A stretch of DNA of 64,000 nt from an uncultured Eubacteriales bacterium (GCA_900544975.1 UQXI01000011.1:1-64000), one strand, 5' to 3'. Shown: positions 34,552-43,511, counted from the first letter of the stretch. Numbers and translations are program-made. Notes: generated from the sequence alone by a model not told the origin.

Positions 34552-36003
34552 CTATTCCATCTGGGAAATCCATGGTGTGGGGATCTCCAGAATCCCGCAG
34601 GCCTCCCCGAGGCAGGAAAACCGCCCCAGCGCCTGACGCTGCAGCTGCGTATTTTGGGGATAATCCCCTCTTCTGGGAAAGCGTTTTCCATAGATTCGCC
34701 GGATGGACTCCGCCGGGTCCTGGGTCTGCCCGATGACCCGGAAGCGGGCGGCAAACTGCAAAATGTTGCTCCCCGCAGGCAGCAGCTCCCGCAGTCCAGG
34801 GTACAGCAGCCAGGAATAGTAGAGAAACGCTCTGGCGCGGTGCTCTGGAAACACCTGAGGAAAAAATTCCATCGCCTGATCCAGGGCCTGCTCTACCGCC
34901 GCCGGAGACAAATCCGCCCCTTTCGGAATGTGCAAATTGAGCACCGGCGTTCCCTGGGGAAGACGGGCTTTTTGTTCCTGCGCAAAGGTCATATACGCCT
35001 CCCCACAGCCCTCCTGATCCAGATAGATCATCTCAAACAGCTGAAATTGCAAGGAGCCCAGGCGAAAAATCACGGCATTGTGGATATGGCGAAACCAAAT
35101 TGCATCCGCCTTGGCAAGGCCCGGTTTGCCCGTCCTCGCCTCGTACAGCCCCGCCCGGAGCGCAATGTCAGAAACGGTGTCCAGGAACACCCGGTGGGGA
35201 ACTCCCCTAGCCTGGTACTTCCGCCGCACCCGGGTCAAGTAGCAGCACCAGAGGACCAATCGCTCCAGGGGGCTTTTCCTACAAATGGGAAAATCCGGCG
35301 CCTCCCCTTGATAAGCCCCTGGCGCTGCAGCCTCGTAATACCCGGGCTTTGCATCATAGGCGGCCAGTACCGCCGCTTGGGTGGCTGGAGTCAGAGCCAG
35401 ATCCTTCAAATTTTCTTCCAGCAGGTACCGCTGAAACGCAGGAACATCCAGACAAAAGGTCAGACCGTCAAAGTCCTGCCCGCCGACCTGCCGAAGCTTG
35501 GGTTTCCGGCAAATCTCCCGGAAGCCCAATCTTGCCGCACACCGGATCATACGGGTATTCCCAGACCAGGTTTGCAGATACAGCTCCTCCTCACCATGCT
35601 CCAGAAAATAGAGGATCCACGCCGCCAGCGCTTGGGTTCCCAGTCCCTGCCCCCAGTAGCGACTCTCACTGATATCCAGCCCCAGCGCCCGGCGCTGCCC
35701 CGGTTGGCCTTTGGGAATCCAGTTAAAATCCTGATCCACAAAGTAAGAGGCAGTCGAACCGATATGAACCCCCGTTTCCGTATCCATTTCCAATGTACTC
35801 CGGAGCTCCGGCTTTGGCTTCTTCAGGTATTCCAGCTCTGCCCTCCGATGGGCATCCGGGTCAAAGTGTTTTAGCTCCTCCAAACTCTCCCATGGGGCGT
35901 CCCACTGGGCCCACTGGGTCTCCAGGGTGTTCCATCGGATTTCGTCCTCAATGTCGGCTTCCCGCATATCCCGTAGGACCACATTCCGATCCCTAAATTC
36001 CAT
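34552..36003 (-). CDS. GNAT acetyltransferase fused to a second acyltransferase-type module
   Basis: 483 residues. The N-terminal ~180 residues are a RimJ/RimL-like GNAT domain (LGLDISESRYWGQGLGTQAL, then NTRMIRCAARLGF). The C-terminal ~300 residues look like the NAT_N/GNAT_C acyltransferase architecture often annotated in Clostridia (HIPKGADLSPAAVEQALDQA, SWLLYPGLRELLPAGSNILQF). The fusion is natural: one frame with no internal restart. Its start overlaps the end of the preceding acetyltransferase by 11 bases, so both are behind the same leader. Substrate unknown. Confidence 0.75.
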   Translation of the reverse strand: MEFRDRNVVLRDMREADIEDEIRWNTLETQWAQWDAPWESLEELKHFDPDAHRRAELEYLKKPKPELRSTLEMDTETGVHIGSTASYFVDQDFNWIPKGQPGQRRALGLDISESRYWGQGLGTQALAAWILYFLEHGEEELYLQTWSGNTRMIRCAARLGFREICRKPKLRQVGGQDFDGLTFCLDVPAFQRYLLEENLKDLALTPATQAAVLAAYDAKPGYYEAAAPGAYQGEAPDFPICRKSPLERLVLWCCYLTRVRRKYQARGVPHRVFLDTVSDIALRAGLYEARTGKPGLAKADAIWFRHIHNAVIFRLGSLQFQLFEMIYLDQEGCGEAYMTFAQEQKARLPQGTPVLNLHIPKGADLSPAAVEQALDQAMEFFPQVFPEHRARAFLYYSWLLYPGLRELLPAGSNILQFAARFRVIGQTQDPAESIRRIYGKRFPRRGDYPQNTQLQRQALGRFSCLGEACGILEIPTPWISQME

Positions 36004-36964
36004 GGCGTGCCTCCCAGTTCTCCCGGGTCAGCTCGAAGTAGGTGCTGTCCCATGGCTCCAAATGACTGGGGCGCACAGCCGGGAGGAACCCCAGGGCGGC
36101 GTAAAGAGCCAGAGCCTTCCGATTCTCCGGATGGGGATCCACATACGCCCTGGCCGCTCCTCCAACCCGGAAGGCCGTGTCCAGAGCTTGAGACAGGGCC
36201 AGATATCCAATGCCCTTTCCCCGGGCGCAGTCCAGGAGCTTGATGTCCATACAGGCAAGACCGGTCTCGTCCACATGGTAATAGGTCTCTCCACAATAGC
36301 CCACACCTTCTGCATACACAGACCAGTGCTGCCGCTTGGGCGGCTGCTGGACCCAGGGGAGCCATTCGTTCCGCAGGTGGTCCATGGTCTCATGGAGGCC
36401 CTCAGGAAAGCCCACGTAATGCATCACCGAGGGCGTGGCCCAAAGGCGCTGCACCTGCTCCAAATCCTGAATTCCGGTGAGGCGTAGCTCCACCTTCCCT
36501 CGCCAAACTTCCGGGAGATCCCAGGCCATACACAGGCTGTCCGGTGCATCCGGGTCGGTGTAGCCCGTGTCCCGGAACCCGGCTTTTTCGTAGATGTGGA
36601 TGGCCGCTTCGTCCATTTTCTTGACGCAGACCTCCACCCTCGGGTACTTCCCTTCCCGGCGGCATTGCGCCAGCAGGAGAGCCAGGGCGGCCTGTCCATA
36701 ACCTCTGCCCTGCTCTTTTTCATCGATCAAGAGCTCCGACAGGTGGTAGCAGACGGGCTCCTCATCCAAATCCTCCATCAGCGCCAGGCCCACCATGCGG
36801 CAGCCGTCATAAATTCCCCAGGCGTTTGCCCGATGGCGACGGTAGGCATAGGCCCGGGCCAGAATGCCAACGGCTGGGGCCACAAATGCTTGCTGCTCCG
36901 GCGAGACCTGGAGTGCAACTGCTTCCAAATAATTGGTTTCTGTAATCGGTTGTAAGGTAATCAT
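35993..36964 (-). CDS. Tandem-GNAT acetyltransferase behind a leader peptide
   Basis: 323 residues with two GNAT domains. The first (residues about 1-145) has LLIDEKEQGRGYGQAALALL and AAIHIYEKAGF. The second (about 160-320) has IKLLDCARGKGIGYLALSQAL and NRKALALYAALGF. GGAGGATTTT before the ATG at 36964 sets the start. Tandem GNAT proteins include drug- and mycothiol-type acetyltransferases, so a resistance role is conceivable but not shown. The ribosome site can pair with CCTCC just upstream, and a 16-codon open frame with its own ribosome site precedes the gene (see the leader entries). Confidence 0.8.
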   Translation of the reverse strand: MITLQPITETNYLEAVALQVSPEQQAFVAPAVGILARAYAYRRHRANAWGIYDGCRMVGLALMEDLDEEPVCYHLSELLIDEKEQGRGYGQAALALLLAQCRREGKYPRVEVCVKKMDEAAIHIYEKAGFRDTGYTDPDAPDSLCMAWDLPEVWRGKVELRLTGIQDLEQVQRLWATPSVMHYVGFPEGLHETMDHLRNEWLPWVQQPPKRQHWSVYAEGVGYCGETYYHVDETGLACMDIKLLDCARGKGIGYLALSQALDTAFRVGGAARAYVDPHPENRKALALYAALGFLPAVRPSHLEPWDSTYFELTRENWEARHGI

Positions 36965-36982
36965 AAAATCCTCCAAAATTTC

Positions 36983-37045
36983 GGAGGGTTCCCGCAAAGC
37001 GGGTCAAATTCCTTTGCGGGGGTGTTTATTTGGCGCGAACCCTCC
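36983..37045 (-). promoter_or_regulatory. Nested hairpin attenuator before the tandem-GNAT gene
   Basis: The outer stem GGAGGGTTC (minus strand, 37037-37045) pairs perfectly with GAACCCTCC (36983-36991). Inside it CCCGCAAAG (37012-37020) pairs with CTTTGCGGG (36991-36999). The outer left arm lies in the last codons of the leader peptide. The right arm is followed by GAAATTTT and can alternatively pair with the GGAGG ribosome site of the GNAT gene. The layout fits leader-peptide-controlled termination or ribosome-site masking. Confidence 0.6.
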
Positions 37046-37076
37046 ATACGCGCACGTTCCTCGTCATTTTCAGCAT
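37026..37076 (-). CDS. Putative 16-residue regulatory leader peptide
   Basis: Reads MLKMTRNVRVWRVRAK, preceded by GGGAGTG seven bases before the ATG. It is too short to be a normal gene. Its last codons form one arm of the attenuator hairpin that precedes the tandem-GNAT gene. It contains two Arg-x-Arg motifs (RVR-type), the kind of motif known from macrolide-stalled leader peptides such as those of erm genes (RLR). Ribosome stalling here would break the outer stem. Identification rests on position, ribosome site and motif only. Confidence 0.55.
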   Translation of the reverse strand: MLKMTRNVRVWRVRAK

Positions 37077-37102
37077 ATCAAATCACTCCCAAATCAAACT
37101 AA

Positions 37103-37128
37103 CCGCTGCCCGTTGTACCAGGCAGCGG
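37103..37128 (-). terminator. Hairpin between the recN operon and the GNAT leader
   Basis: CCGCTGCC / GGCAGCGG with a 10-base loop. On the minus strand it is followed by TTAGTTTGATTTG, so it may end transcripts arriving from recN. Confidence 0.5.
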
Positions 37129-37239
37129 CTATTAAAATTCTACCGGCAATCCCAGAGATTGTCAAGGTCAAGTTTTCAATACTCCATCCATTTACAGCGT
37201 AACGCACGGCCTCCGGAACACATTCCACTGGCGCATTCT

Positions 37240-37406
37240 ACGAAAATACCGAAGAATCCGTTTCATGCACTGCGTCGGGATACCATCGTAGGGGCAGACC
37301 TGTGTGTCTGCCCGTGGTAGCCATTACGAATTCGCTGAACACGAGAGGAAAACGCACTGTGTTTCCACCGAGGGACACACAGCTCCGCTCCTACGGGGTC
37401 GTACCC
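37240..37406 (-). repeat. Interspersed palindromic repeat, copy C (inverted)
   Basis: The reverse complement contains GTTCAGCGAATTCGTAATG (one difference from copy A in 19 bases), GGGCAGACACACAGGTCTGCC, GACGCAGTGCATGAA and GATTCTTCGGT in the same order as copy A. It sits immediately after the recN stop codon. Each arm can itself fold into a hairpin. Confidence 0.7.
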
Positions 37407-37407
37407 T

Positions 37408-39066
37408 CTATTGCACCTCTGTTGTCAGCATTTCCTCCGCGCTTCTCAGGGTGGTCTCCGTAATGGAGGCGCCGCCAATGATGCGGGCCAGCTCCAGCTT
37501 GCGTCCCTCCCGGTCCAGTGGGGTCACGGTGGTGTAGGTCCGGCCCTCCCGCTCCCCTTTGGCGATGAGCAGATGGGTGTCTGCCAGCGCGGCAATCTGG
37601 GGCAGGTGGGTGACGCACAGGACCTGTTTGTTCCGGGCCACGGAGCGGAGCTTTTCCGCCACCTTTTGGGCGGCCCGGCCAGAGACGCCGGTGTCCACTT
37701 CATCGAAAATCAGGGTCGCCACCCGATCCTGCTGGGCCAGCACATTTTTGAGGGCCAGCATAATCCGGGCCAGCTCGCCGCCGGAGGCCACCTTGTTCAT
37801 TGGCTTCAGCGCTTCGCCCACATTGGCCGACATATAAAAGGCCACGGCATCGGCGCCCACGGGACTTAGCTCCGTCTGTGTGAATTGGCACTGAAATTGC
37901 ACCCGGGGCATGTCCAACTGCCGAAGCTCCTCCAAAATCCGAGCGGCCAATCGCTCAGCGCCATCCTGTCGGGCCTTACGCAGGGCAAAGGCGGCCTCCC
38001 AGGCGGCCTGCTCCGCGCTCTGAAGCTTAGTCTTCAGGCGCGCAATTTCATCGTCAGCAAACTCAATCTCATCCAGCTCTTTCTGAGCTTTTGCCAGATA
38101 ATCCAGAATGTCCTGGCAGGATACGCCGTATTTTCGCCGCAGACGGTGAATCACATCCAGGCGGGACTCAATGGACTCCAGCTCCTCTCCGGAGTAGGCA
38201 AAATCCGCCCGCCGGTCCCGCAGCTCCTCCGCCACATCCTGGACCTGGTACATGAGATCGGCCACCCGCGTGTGGAGCGCCTCCAGGGAATCGTCAAACC
38301 GGCCCAAGCGGCTCAGGGCGCGCTCTGCCCGGGTCAGCAAAGCTGTGGCTCCATCGGAATCGTCATCCCCATAAAGCCCGGTCACAGCCTCGTCCAGGCC
38401 GTCTGAGAGCTTCTCCGCGTTCTGCAAGAGCTTCCGCCTGGCCTCCAGGGTTTCGTCCTCCCCAGGCTTCAGCTGGGCCCGGGAAATCTCCTCAATCTGG
38501 AACTTCAGAGATTCCATCCGCCGGAGCTTCTCCCCCTCGTCCATGGTCAGCCGCTGAATCTCCCGGCGAAGGGCCGCCACTGCCTGAAACTTCTCTTCGT
38601 AGTCAGTAAGCAGCGCCTCATCGCCTGCAAAGGCGTCCAGGTAGGCCAGGTGATATCCCTCGTCAAACAGCTGCTGGGAATCCCGCTGGCCGTGGATATT
38701 GATAAGCTGCAAACCCAGCTTTCGCAAAATGGACACGGACAGAAGCTGACCGTTGACCCGGCAGACGTTCTTGCCATCCAGGTAGATCTCCCGCTGAATC
38801 AGGGTCTCCTCCTCATAGGGCACCCCGTTTTCCTGAAACCAGGGCAGCTCCGGCACCTGCCGGAACAGCGCCCGGACCGAGGCCTTGGCCGCGCCAGTGC
38901 GGACCATGTCCCGGTAAGCCCGCTCCCCCAAAATGGCAGAGATGGCGTCAATGACAATGGATTTACCTGCACCGGTTTCACCGGTGAGAACGTTAAAGCC
39001 CTGATTGAAGACAATATCCGCCTGCTCAATGACAGCAATGTTTTCGATGTGGAGTACCGACAGCAC
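37408..39066 (-). CDS. recN: DNA repair protein RecN
   Basis: 552 residues. SMC-like ATPase: Walker A GETGAGKS near residues 30-37, long coiled coils through the middle, signature SGGELARIMLALK and Walker B TLIFDEVDTGVSG near the C-terminus, and VTHLPQIAALA. It acts early in double-strand break repair. A GTG start follows GGGGGAAGG. It is last in the nusB-to-recN conserved block; argR lies two genes upstream, as in many Firmicutes. Confidence 0.96.
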   Translation of the reverse strand: MLSVLHIENIAVIEQADIVFNQGFNVLTGETGAGKSIVIDAISAILGERAYRDMVRTGAAKASVRALFRQVPELPWFQENGVPYEEETLIQREIYLDGKNVCRVNGQLLSVSILRKLGLQLINIHGQRDSQQLFDEGYHLAYLDAFAGDEALLTDYEEKFQAVAALRREIQRLTMDEGEKLRRMESLKFQIEEISRAQLKPGEDETLEARRKLLQNAEKLSDGLDEAVTGLYGDDDSDGATALLTRAERALSRLGRFDDSLEALHTRVADLMYQVQDVAEELRDRRADFAYSGEELESIESRLDVIHRLRRKYGVSCQDILDYLAKAQKELDEIEFADDEIARLKTKLQSAEQAAWEAAFALRKARQDGAERLAARILEELRQLDMPRVQFQCQFTQTELSPVGADAVAFYMSANVGEALKPMNKVASGGELARIMLALKNVLAQQDRVATLIFDEVDTGVSGRAAQKVAEKLRSVARNKQVLCVTHLPQIAALADTHLLIAKGEREGRTYTTVTPLDREGRKLELARIIGGASITETTLRSAEEMLTTEVQ

Positions 39067-39078
39067 AGCACCTTCCCC

Positions 39079-39510
39079 CTATCCATTCTCCTCCGGCTCC
39101 TCCGGCACAGCGGGCTCTTCCTCTTCCGGTTTTATGGCCCGCCAGAGAAGCAGCACGCCCCCCGCGCAAGTCAAAACCAACAGAAGCGCAAAGAGCCCAC
39201 GCACCAAACCGGGAACAGAAAAGAGACCAGCAAGCACGACAATGACCAAATGGCACACCGCCGCCGCAAATATGGCACTGATGACTCTTTTGACCCAGTA
39301 CACAATTCCCAAAAAGCGCTCGGTCCTGTCTGCCTGCTCCAGACGGCCTTCCCCAAAAAACACACAGCCCTGGCCCACCAGCAACAGGCAAGACAAAATG
39401 ATCGCCTCCACCAGGGGGCTCCATGGCAAAAACAGGAAGAGCAGCGCCGTGAACAGCTGCGCCAAAAGCGAGGCTACATAGATGCCTCCGATCCACAGAA
39501 TATTCTTCAT
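39079..39510 (-). CDS. Small integral membrane protein of unknown function
   Basis: 143 residues with four hydrophobic segments (about 5-25, 32-50, 75-95, 103-122) and an acidic Pro/Glu C-terminal tail (PEEEEPAVPEEPEENG). AGGAGGG precedes the ATG. It is inserted between argR and recN, which are usually adjacent. I do not recognise the family. Confidence 0.75.
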   Translation of the reverse strand: MKNILWIGGIYVASLLAQLFTALLFLFLPWSPLVEAIILSCLLLVGQGCVFFGEGRLEQADRTERFLGIVYWVKRVISAIFAAAVCHLVIVVLAGLFSVPGLVRGLFALLLVLTCAGGVLLLWRAIKPEEEEPAVPEEPEENG

Positions 39511-39522
39511 CCCCGTGCCCTC

Positions 39523-39975
39523 CTATGCCAATAGATTCTTGATCTCTCCGCAGAAGGCCGCGGCGGCGTTGTTGTCCCGCATCACCAAAAACACGGTGTC
39601 GTCGCCTGCCAGCGTCCCCACTACCACAGACATATTCATGGCATCCACCGCCGACGCAGCCGCAGAGGCCAGGCCCGGCATGGTCTTGATGATGATGATA
39701 TTCTGGGCATAGTCAAAGCTGGTGATACACTCCCGAAAGATGGTGTTCAGCCGGGCGGAGAAGGTTCCCGCCCCATCCTTGGCCGAGGCAGAATAACGAT
39801 ATGTTCCAAAAGAGGTCAGCTCCTTGACAACCCGGAGTTCTTTGATGTCCCTGGAAATGGTGGCCTGGGTACTGTAAAACCCTTCATCCTGAAGCGCTTC
39901 CAGAAGCTGCTCTTGGGTCTCGATATCACGGGTCGAAATGATTTCCATGATCTTGGCCTGTCTCTGGGTCTTCAT
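39523..39975 (-). CDS. argR: Arginine repressor
   Basis: 150 residues. N-terminal winged helix (KTQRQAKIMEIISTRDIETQ, with QATISRDIKEL as recognition helix) and a C-terminal oligomerisation/arginine-binding domain (GTLAGDDTVFLVMRDN, with the GDDT Asp pair). It controls arginine biosynthesis and catabolism genes and is commonly linked to recN. The ATG at 39975 is preferred to the GTG two codons earlier because AAGGAG is eight bases upstream of it. Confidence 0.95.
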   Translation of the reverse strand: MKTQRQAKIMEIISTRDIETQEQLLEALQDEGFYSTQATISRDIKELRVVKELTSFGTYRYSASAKDGAGTFSARLNTIFRECITSFDYAQNIIIIKTMPGLASAAASAVDAMNMSVVVGTLAGDDTVFLVMRDNNAAAAFCGEIKNLLA

Positions 39976-39988
39976 ATGCACTGCTCCT

Positions 39989-40852
39989 TTATAGATTTTT
40001 GAATTTATGATTTACAATGTCAAAAAAGCTCCGATCCTTCAGCCGGACCAGCTGCGTTTCGTAAGAAGACCGGGAGACCTGGACCATGTCCCCGGCGCCC
40101 AGGCGAATCGCGCGTCCACCATCCACGGATAAGAAGGCATTTCGCTTCCCGGACCGCTCCAGCCGCACCGAAATGACCCGCCGGTCTGAAGTCACAATGG
40201 GCCGGCTCTGCACGTCATGGGCGCAGATGGGGGTGATGATCATCACTCCTGCCTCCGGCTCCACCACCGGGCCGCCGGCGGAGAGGCTATAGGCCGTGGA
40301 GCCCGTGGGGGTGGCGATGATGACGCCGTCTCCTCCAAACTCCATGGCCTGGACCTGGTCACAGTACACAGCCAGGCGCACCACACGAGCCACAGCCCCC
40401 TTGGTGATCACCACATCATTGAGGCAGGTCTCCCGCAGCAGTGCATTCCCATCCCGGGTCACAGCCACATCCAGCATCTTCCGGCGCTCAATCTCATATT
40501 CACCTGCTGCAATTCGTCGCAGGAGCTGCAGCTCTGTACTTTCCAGCTCCGCAATGAAGCCTACCGTGCCGATGTTGACGCCCAGCACCGGAACTCCCGC
40601 CCGCGTGGCGGCTTTGGAGGCGTGTAGAATGGTCCCATCCCCGCCAAAGCACACCAGCATATCCGCCCCTGGCAGTTCCCTGTCCAGATTGGAAAAGGTC
40701 ACGCCCCGGGGCAGGTCAAAGCCCCTGTCCACATCAAAGGGCAGGCAAATCCGGGTCTCCACCCCGGCGGAAGCCAGACAGTTCTGGGCGGTCAGGACAA
40801 ATTTAAAGCTCTTATCCCGGTAGGGATTGGGAGTCAAAACAATCTTTTTCAA
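39989..40852 (-). CDS. nadK: NAD kinase
   Basis: 287 residues. Makes NADP from NAD. The GGDG motif is in VCFGGDGTILHA, with NDVVITKG and ATPTGSTAYSLSAGGP further on. It starts at TTG (40852), eight bases after GGAGGT, which overlaps the tlyA stop. It sits between tlyA and argR, the usual Firmicutes order. Confidence 0.95.
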   Translation of the reverse strand: MKKIVLTPNPYRDKSFKFVLTAQNCLASAGVETRICLPFDVDRGFDLPRGVTFSNLDRELPGADMLVCFGGDGTILHASKAATRAGVPVLGVNIGTVGFIAELESTELQLLRRIAAGEYEIERRKMLDVAVTRDGNALLRETCLNDVVITKGAVARVVRLAVYCDQVQAMEFGGDGVIIATPTGSTAYSLSAGGPVVEPEAGVMIITPICAHDVQSRPIVTSDRRVISVRLERSGKRNAFLSVDGGRAIRLGAGDMVQVSRSSYETQLVRLKDRSFFDIVNHKFKNL

Positions 40853-40857
40853 TGGAG

Positions 40858-41661
40858 TCAACCTCCCAACGCGCCATGGGCGGCAGCGACAATGGCGGCG
40901 GTATCCGGGCAAATCCCCTCCCGGGGCTCCCGGGTCAGGTGGGCCAGAAATTCTATGTTCCCCTCCGGCCCCTTCACGGGGGAAAACGTGAGGCCTAAGA
41001 TGGCAAACTCCAGCTGCCTAGCCAGCTCCACGAAGCCATCCAGCACTTGCCGGTGGACCTCCGGGTCCCGGACTACCCCCTTTTTCCCCACTTTCTCTTT
41101 GCCCGCTTCAAACTGTGGCTTGATGAGACACAACACCTGGCCCGACGGCTTCAGGAGGGAGCGGATGGCAGGCAGGACAATCCGCAGGGAAATAAAAGAC
41201 ACATCCACCACAGACAGATCCAGCGGTTCTCCCAAATCCTCCGGCTTGACATACCGGATGTTGGTTCGCTCCATGGTCACAACCCGAGGGTCGGACCGGA
41301 TGGACCAGGCCAGCTGGCCATAGCCCACGTCAATGGCAAATACCTTTGCCGCCCCGTGCTGCAGGAGGCAATCGGTGAAGCCGCCGGTGGAGGCGCCTGA
41401 GTCGCTGCACACATAGCCGGTGGGATCCACGCCAAAGTCCCGCAACGCCTTGGCCAGCTTCAGCCCGCCCCGGCTCACATAGGGGCAGGCGTCGCCACGA
41501 ACCTCAATGGCAGCATCCTGGGCAAAGGAAGCGCCGGCTTTGTCTGCCTTTTGGTTGTCTACATAGACCTGGCCGCTCATGATGAGGGCCTGGGCTTTGG
41601 CCCGCGACTCTGCCAGGCCTCGCGACACCAGCAGCACGTCCAGTCGCTCTTTATTTTTCAC
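40858..41661 (-). CDS. tlyA: TlyA family 2'-O-methyltransferase / putative hemolysin
   Basis: 267 residues. An N-terminal S4 RNA-binding domain (KERLDVLLVSRGLAESRAKAQALI) is followed by an FtsJ-like methyltransferase domain (GASTGGFTDCLLQHGA for SAM binding, VDVSFISLR). TlyA methylates rRNA in mycobacteria. The Firmicutes homologue (YqxC) is less well studied. The GTG start at 41661 overlaps the end of dxs by 11 bases, with AGGAGGTGG as ribosome site. Confidence 0.92.
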   Translation of the reverse strand: MKNKERLDVLLVSRGLAESRAKAQALIMSGQVYVDNQKADKAGASFAQDAAIEVRGDACPYVSRGGLKLAKALRDFGVDPTGYVCSDSGASTGGFTDCLLQHGAAKVFAIDVGYGQLAWSIRSDPRVVTMERTNIRYVKPEDLGEPLDLSVVDVSFISLRIVLPAIRSLLKPSGQVLCLIKPQFEAGKEKVGKKGVVRDPEVHRQVLDGFVELARQLEFAILGLTFSPVKGPEGNIEFLAHLTREPREGICPDTAAIVAAAHGALGG

Positions 41662-43498
41662 GGCGTACCACCTCCTCTGCCCGCCGGACAATGGATGCCG
41701 TGTCCAGGCTCAACGCTTGATACAGCTCCGGCACGGAGCCGTGGGTCACAAAGCGGTCTCCCACATTCTGACCACTGTACACAACGGGAATACCCCGCTG
41801 ACTCAATTTCTCAATGAGTTCATAGCCCACACTGCCCACGCCTCCGACCTCTTCCACCACCAGAAGGCGGCCTGTCTTCCGGACGGAAGTGGCAATGGAC
41901 TCCATGTCCAGGGGTTTGATGGTGCGAAGGCGCAGCACCTCTGCCTCAATCCCCCGCTCCGCCAGCTGGTCTGCCGCCGGAAGCACTTGGTTGATCATGG
42001 TGCCATAGGTGACCAGGGTGATATCCCGGCCCACCCGGAACAGCGTCTCCCGGCCGCCTGTGAGGAAGGCGCCGTCACCGCCTCTGGGATAGCGAATGGC
42101 AACCGGGCCGTCGCACTTCTGCACCGCCCACTGGAGCATCTCCCGAAGCTCCGCCCGGCAGCCGGGGCACAAAATGGTGAGACCCGGTACCTGCCGGAGG
42201 AAGCCCACATCAAACAGGCCGTGATGGGTCTCCCCATCCTCCCCCACCAGTCCCGCCCGGTCCACCGCAAAAATCACATGCAGGTGAAGCATGGCCACGT
42301 CCTGAAGGATCATGTCGTAGGCCCGCTGGAGGAAGGTCGAGTAGACCGCCACCACTGGGATCATCCCCGCCTTGGCAAGGCCGCCGGCCATGGAAACGGC
42401 ATGGCCCTCTGCAATGCCCACATCGAAGGTCCGCCGGGGATAGGCCGACGCAAAGGCCGTGAGGCCCGTCCCGTCAGGCATGGCCGCCGTAATGGCGCAC
42501 AATTTCGGCTCGATTTTGCCCAACTGGAGCATGGTGTCTCCAAAGGTGTCGGAAAAAGTCAGGGCCGAAGGGCTCTTCATCGCCCCCGTCGCACAGTCAA
42601 AGGGGCCCACACCGTGAAACCGGCTGGGGTGCTCCTCCGCCGGCGCATAACCCTTTCCTTTTTTGGTGATGACATGGAACACCACAGGGCATTGGAGACT
42701 TCTGGCCACCCGGAGCAGATAGATCATCCGCTCCAAATCATGACCATCCACCGGCCCAATGTAGGTGAAGCCCATATCTTCAAACAGGGTGGTGTCCAGG
42801 AGGCGGTTTTTCATCCAGTTTTTCACCCGGTGGGTGGTCCGATAGAGGAACTTTCCTCCGGGAATCCGGTTGGTCACCGCCCTGTAAACCCGCTTGACGC
42901 CAAAATAGCCCGGGCGCGTGCGAAGCTTGGACAGGTGATGGGCCATACCGCCCACGTTCTGCGCAATGGACATCTCATTGTCGTTCAAAATGACGATCAA
43001 AGGCTCGTGACTGGCCCCGGCGTCGTTCAGCCCCTCATAGGCCAGGCCGCCGGTGGTCGCCCCGTCCCCAATCAGCGCCAGGACACTGTAGTGCTCCCTC
43101 TGTAAAGTCCGTGCCCGGGCCATGCCCAGAGCAACGGATACCGAGTTGGAGGCATGACCAGCCACAAAGGCATCTGTCACGCTTTCGCAGGGTTTGGGAA
43201 AACCGGCGATGCCGCCAAAACACCGCAGAGAAGAAAACTGATCTCTGCGGTCGGTGAGAATTTTATGAATATAGGACTGGTGGCCCACATCAAAGACCAG
43301 CCGGTCCGTCCTGGTATCAAACACAGTTTCCAGGGCCACAGACAGCTCCACCACGCCTAAGTTGGAGGCCAGATGGCCACCTGTCTGCGCCACATGGGAC
43401 ACCAGAAACCGGCGCAGCTCCTCACACAGTTGGGTCTGCTCCGCCCGGCTCAGGCGAGCCAAATCCTCATGACCCTGTATACGCTCCAGAATACTCAA
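41651..43498 (-). CDS. dxs: 1-deoxy-D-xylulose-5-phosphate synthase
   Basis: About 615 residues. The first step of the MEP isoprenoid pathway, thiamine-diphosphate dependent. Motifs: LVFDVGHQSYIHKILTDRR, GDG…N (LIGDGATTGGLAYEGLNDA), EGHAVSMAGG and AVDRAGLVGEDG. The start is uncertain: TTG at 43498 gives the usual beginning MSILERI, and another TTG lies four codons earlier but abuts the ribosome site. It lies directly after oapA, and ispA from the same pathway is in the same block. Confidence 0.93.
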   Translation of the reverse strand: MSILERIQGHEDLARLSRAEQTQLCEELRRFLVSHVAQTGGHLASNLGVVELSVALETVFDTRTDRLVFDVGHQSYIHKILTDRRDQFSSLRCFGGIAGFPKPCESVTDAFVAGHASNSVSVALGMARARTLQREHYSVLALIGDGATTGGLAYEGLNDAGASHEPLIVILNDNEMSIAQNVGGMAHHLSKLRTRPGYFGVKRVYRAVTNRIPGGKFLYRTTHRVKNWMKNRLLDTTLFEDMGFTYIGPVDGHDLERMIYLLRVARSLQCPVVFHVITKKGKGYAPAEEHPSRFHGVGPFDCATGAMKSPSALTFSDTFGDTMLQLGKIEPKLCAITAAMPDGTGLTAFASAYPRRTFDVGIAEGHAVSMAGGLAKAGMIPVVAVYSTFLQRAYDMILQDVAMLHLHVIFAVDRAGLVGEDGETHHGLFDVGFLRQVPGLTILCPGCRAELREMLQWAVQKCDGPVAIRYPRGGDGAFLTGGRETLFRVGRDITLVTYGTMINQVLPAADQLAERGIEAEVLRLRTIKPLDMESIATSVRKTGRLLVVEEVGGVGSVGYELIEKLSQRGIPVVYSGQNVGDRFVTHGSVPELYQALSLDTASIVRRAEEVVRREK

Positions 43499-43511
43499 AA
43501 TACCACACAAC

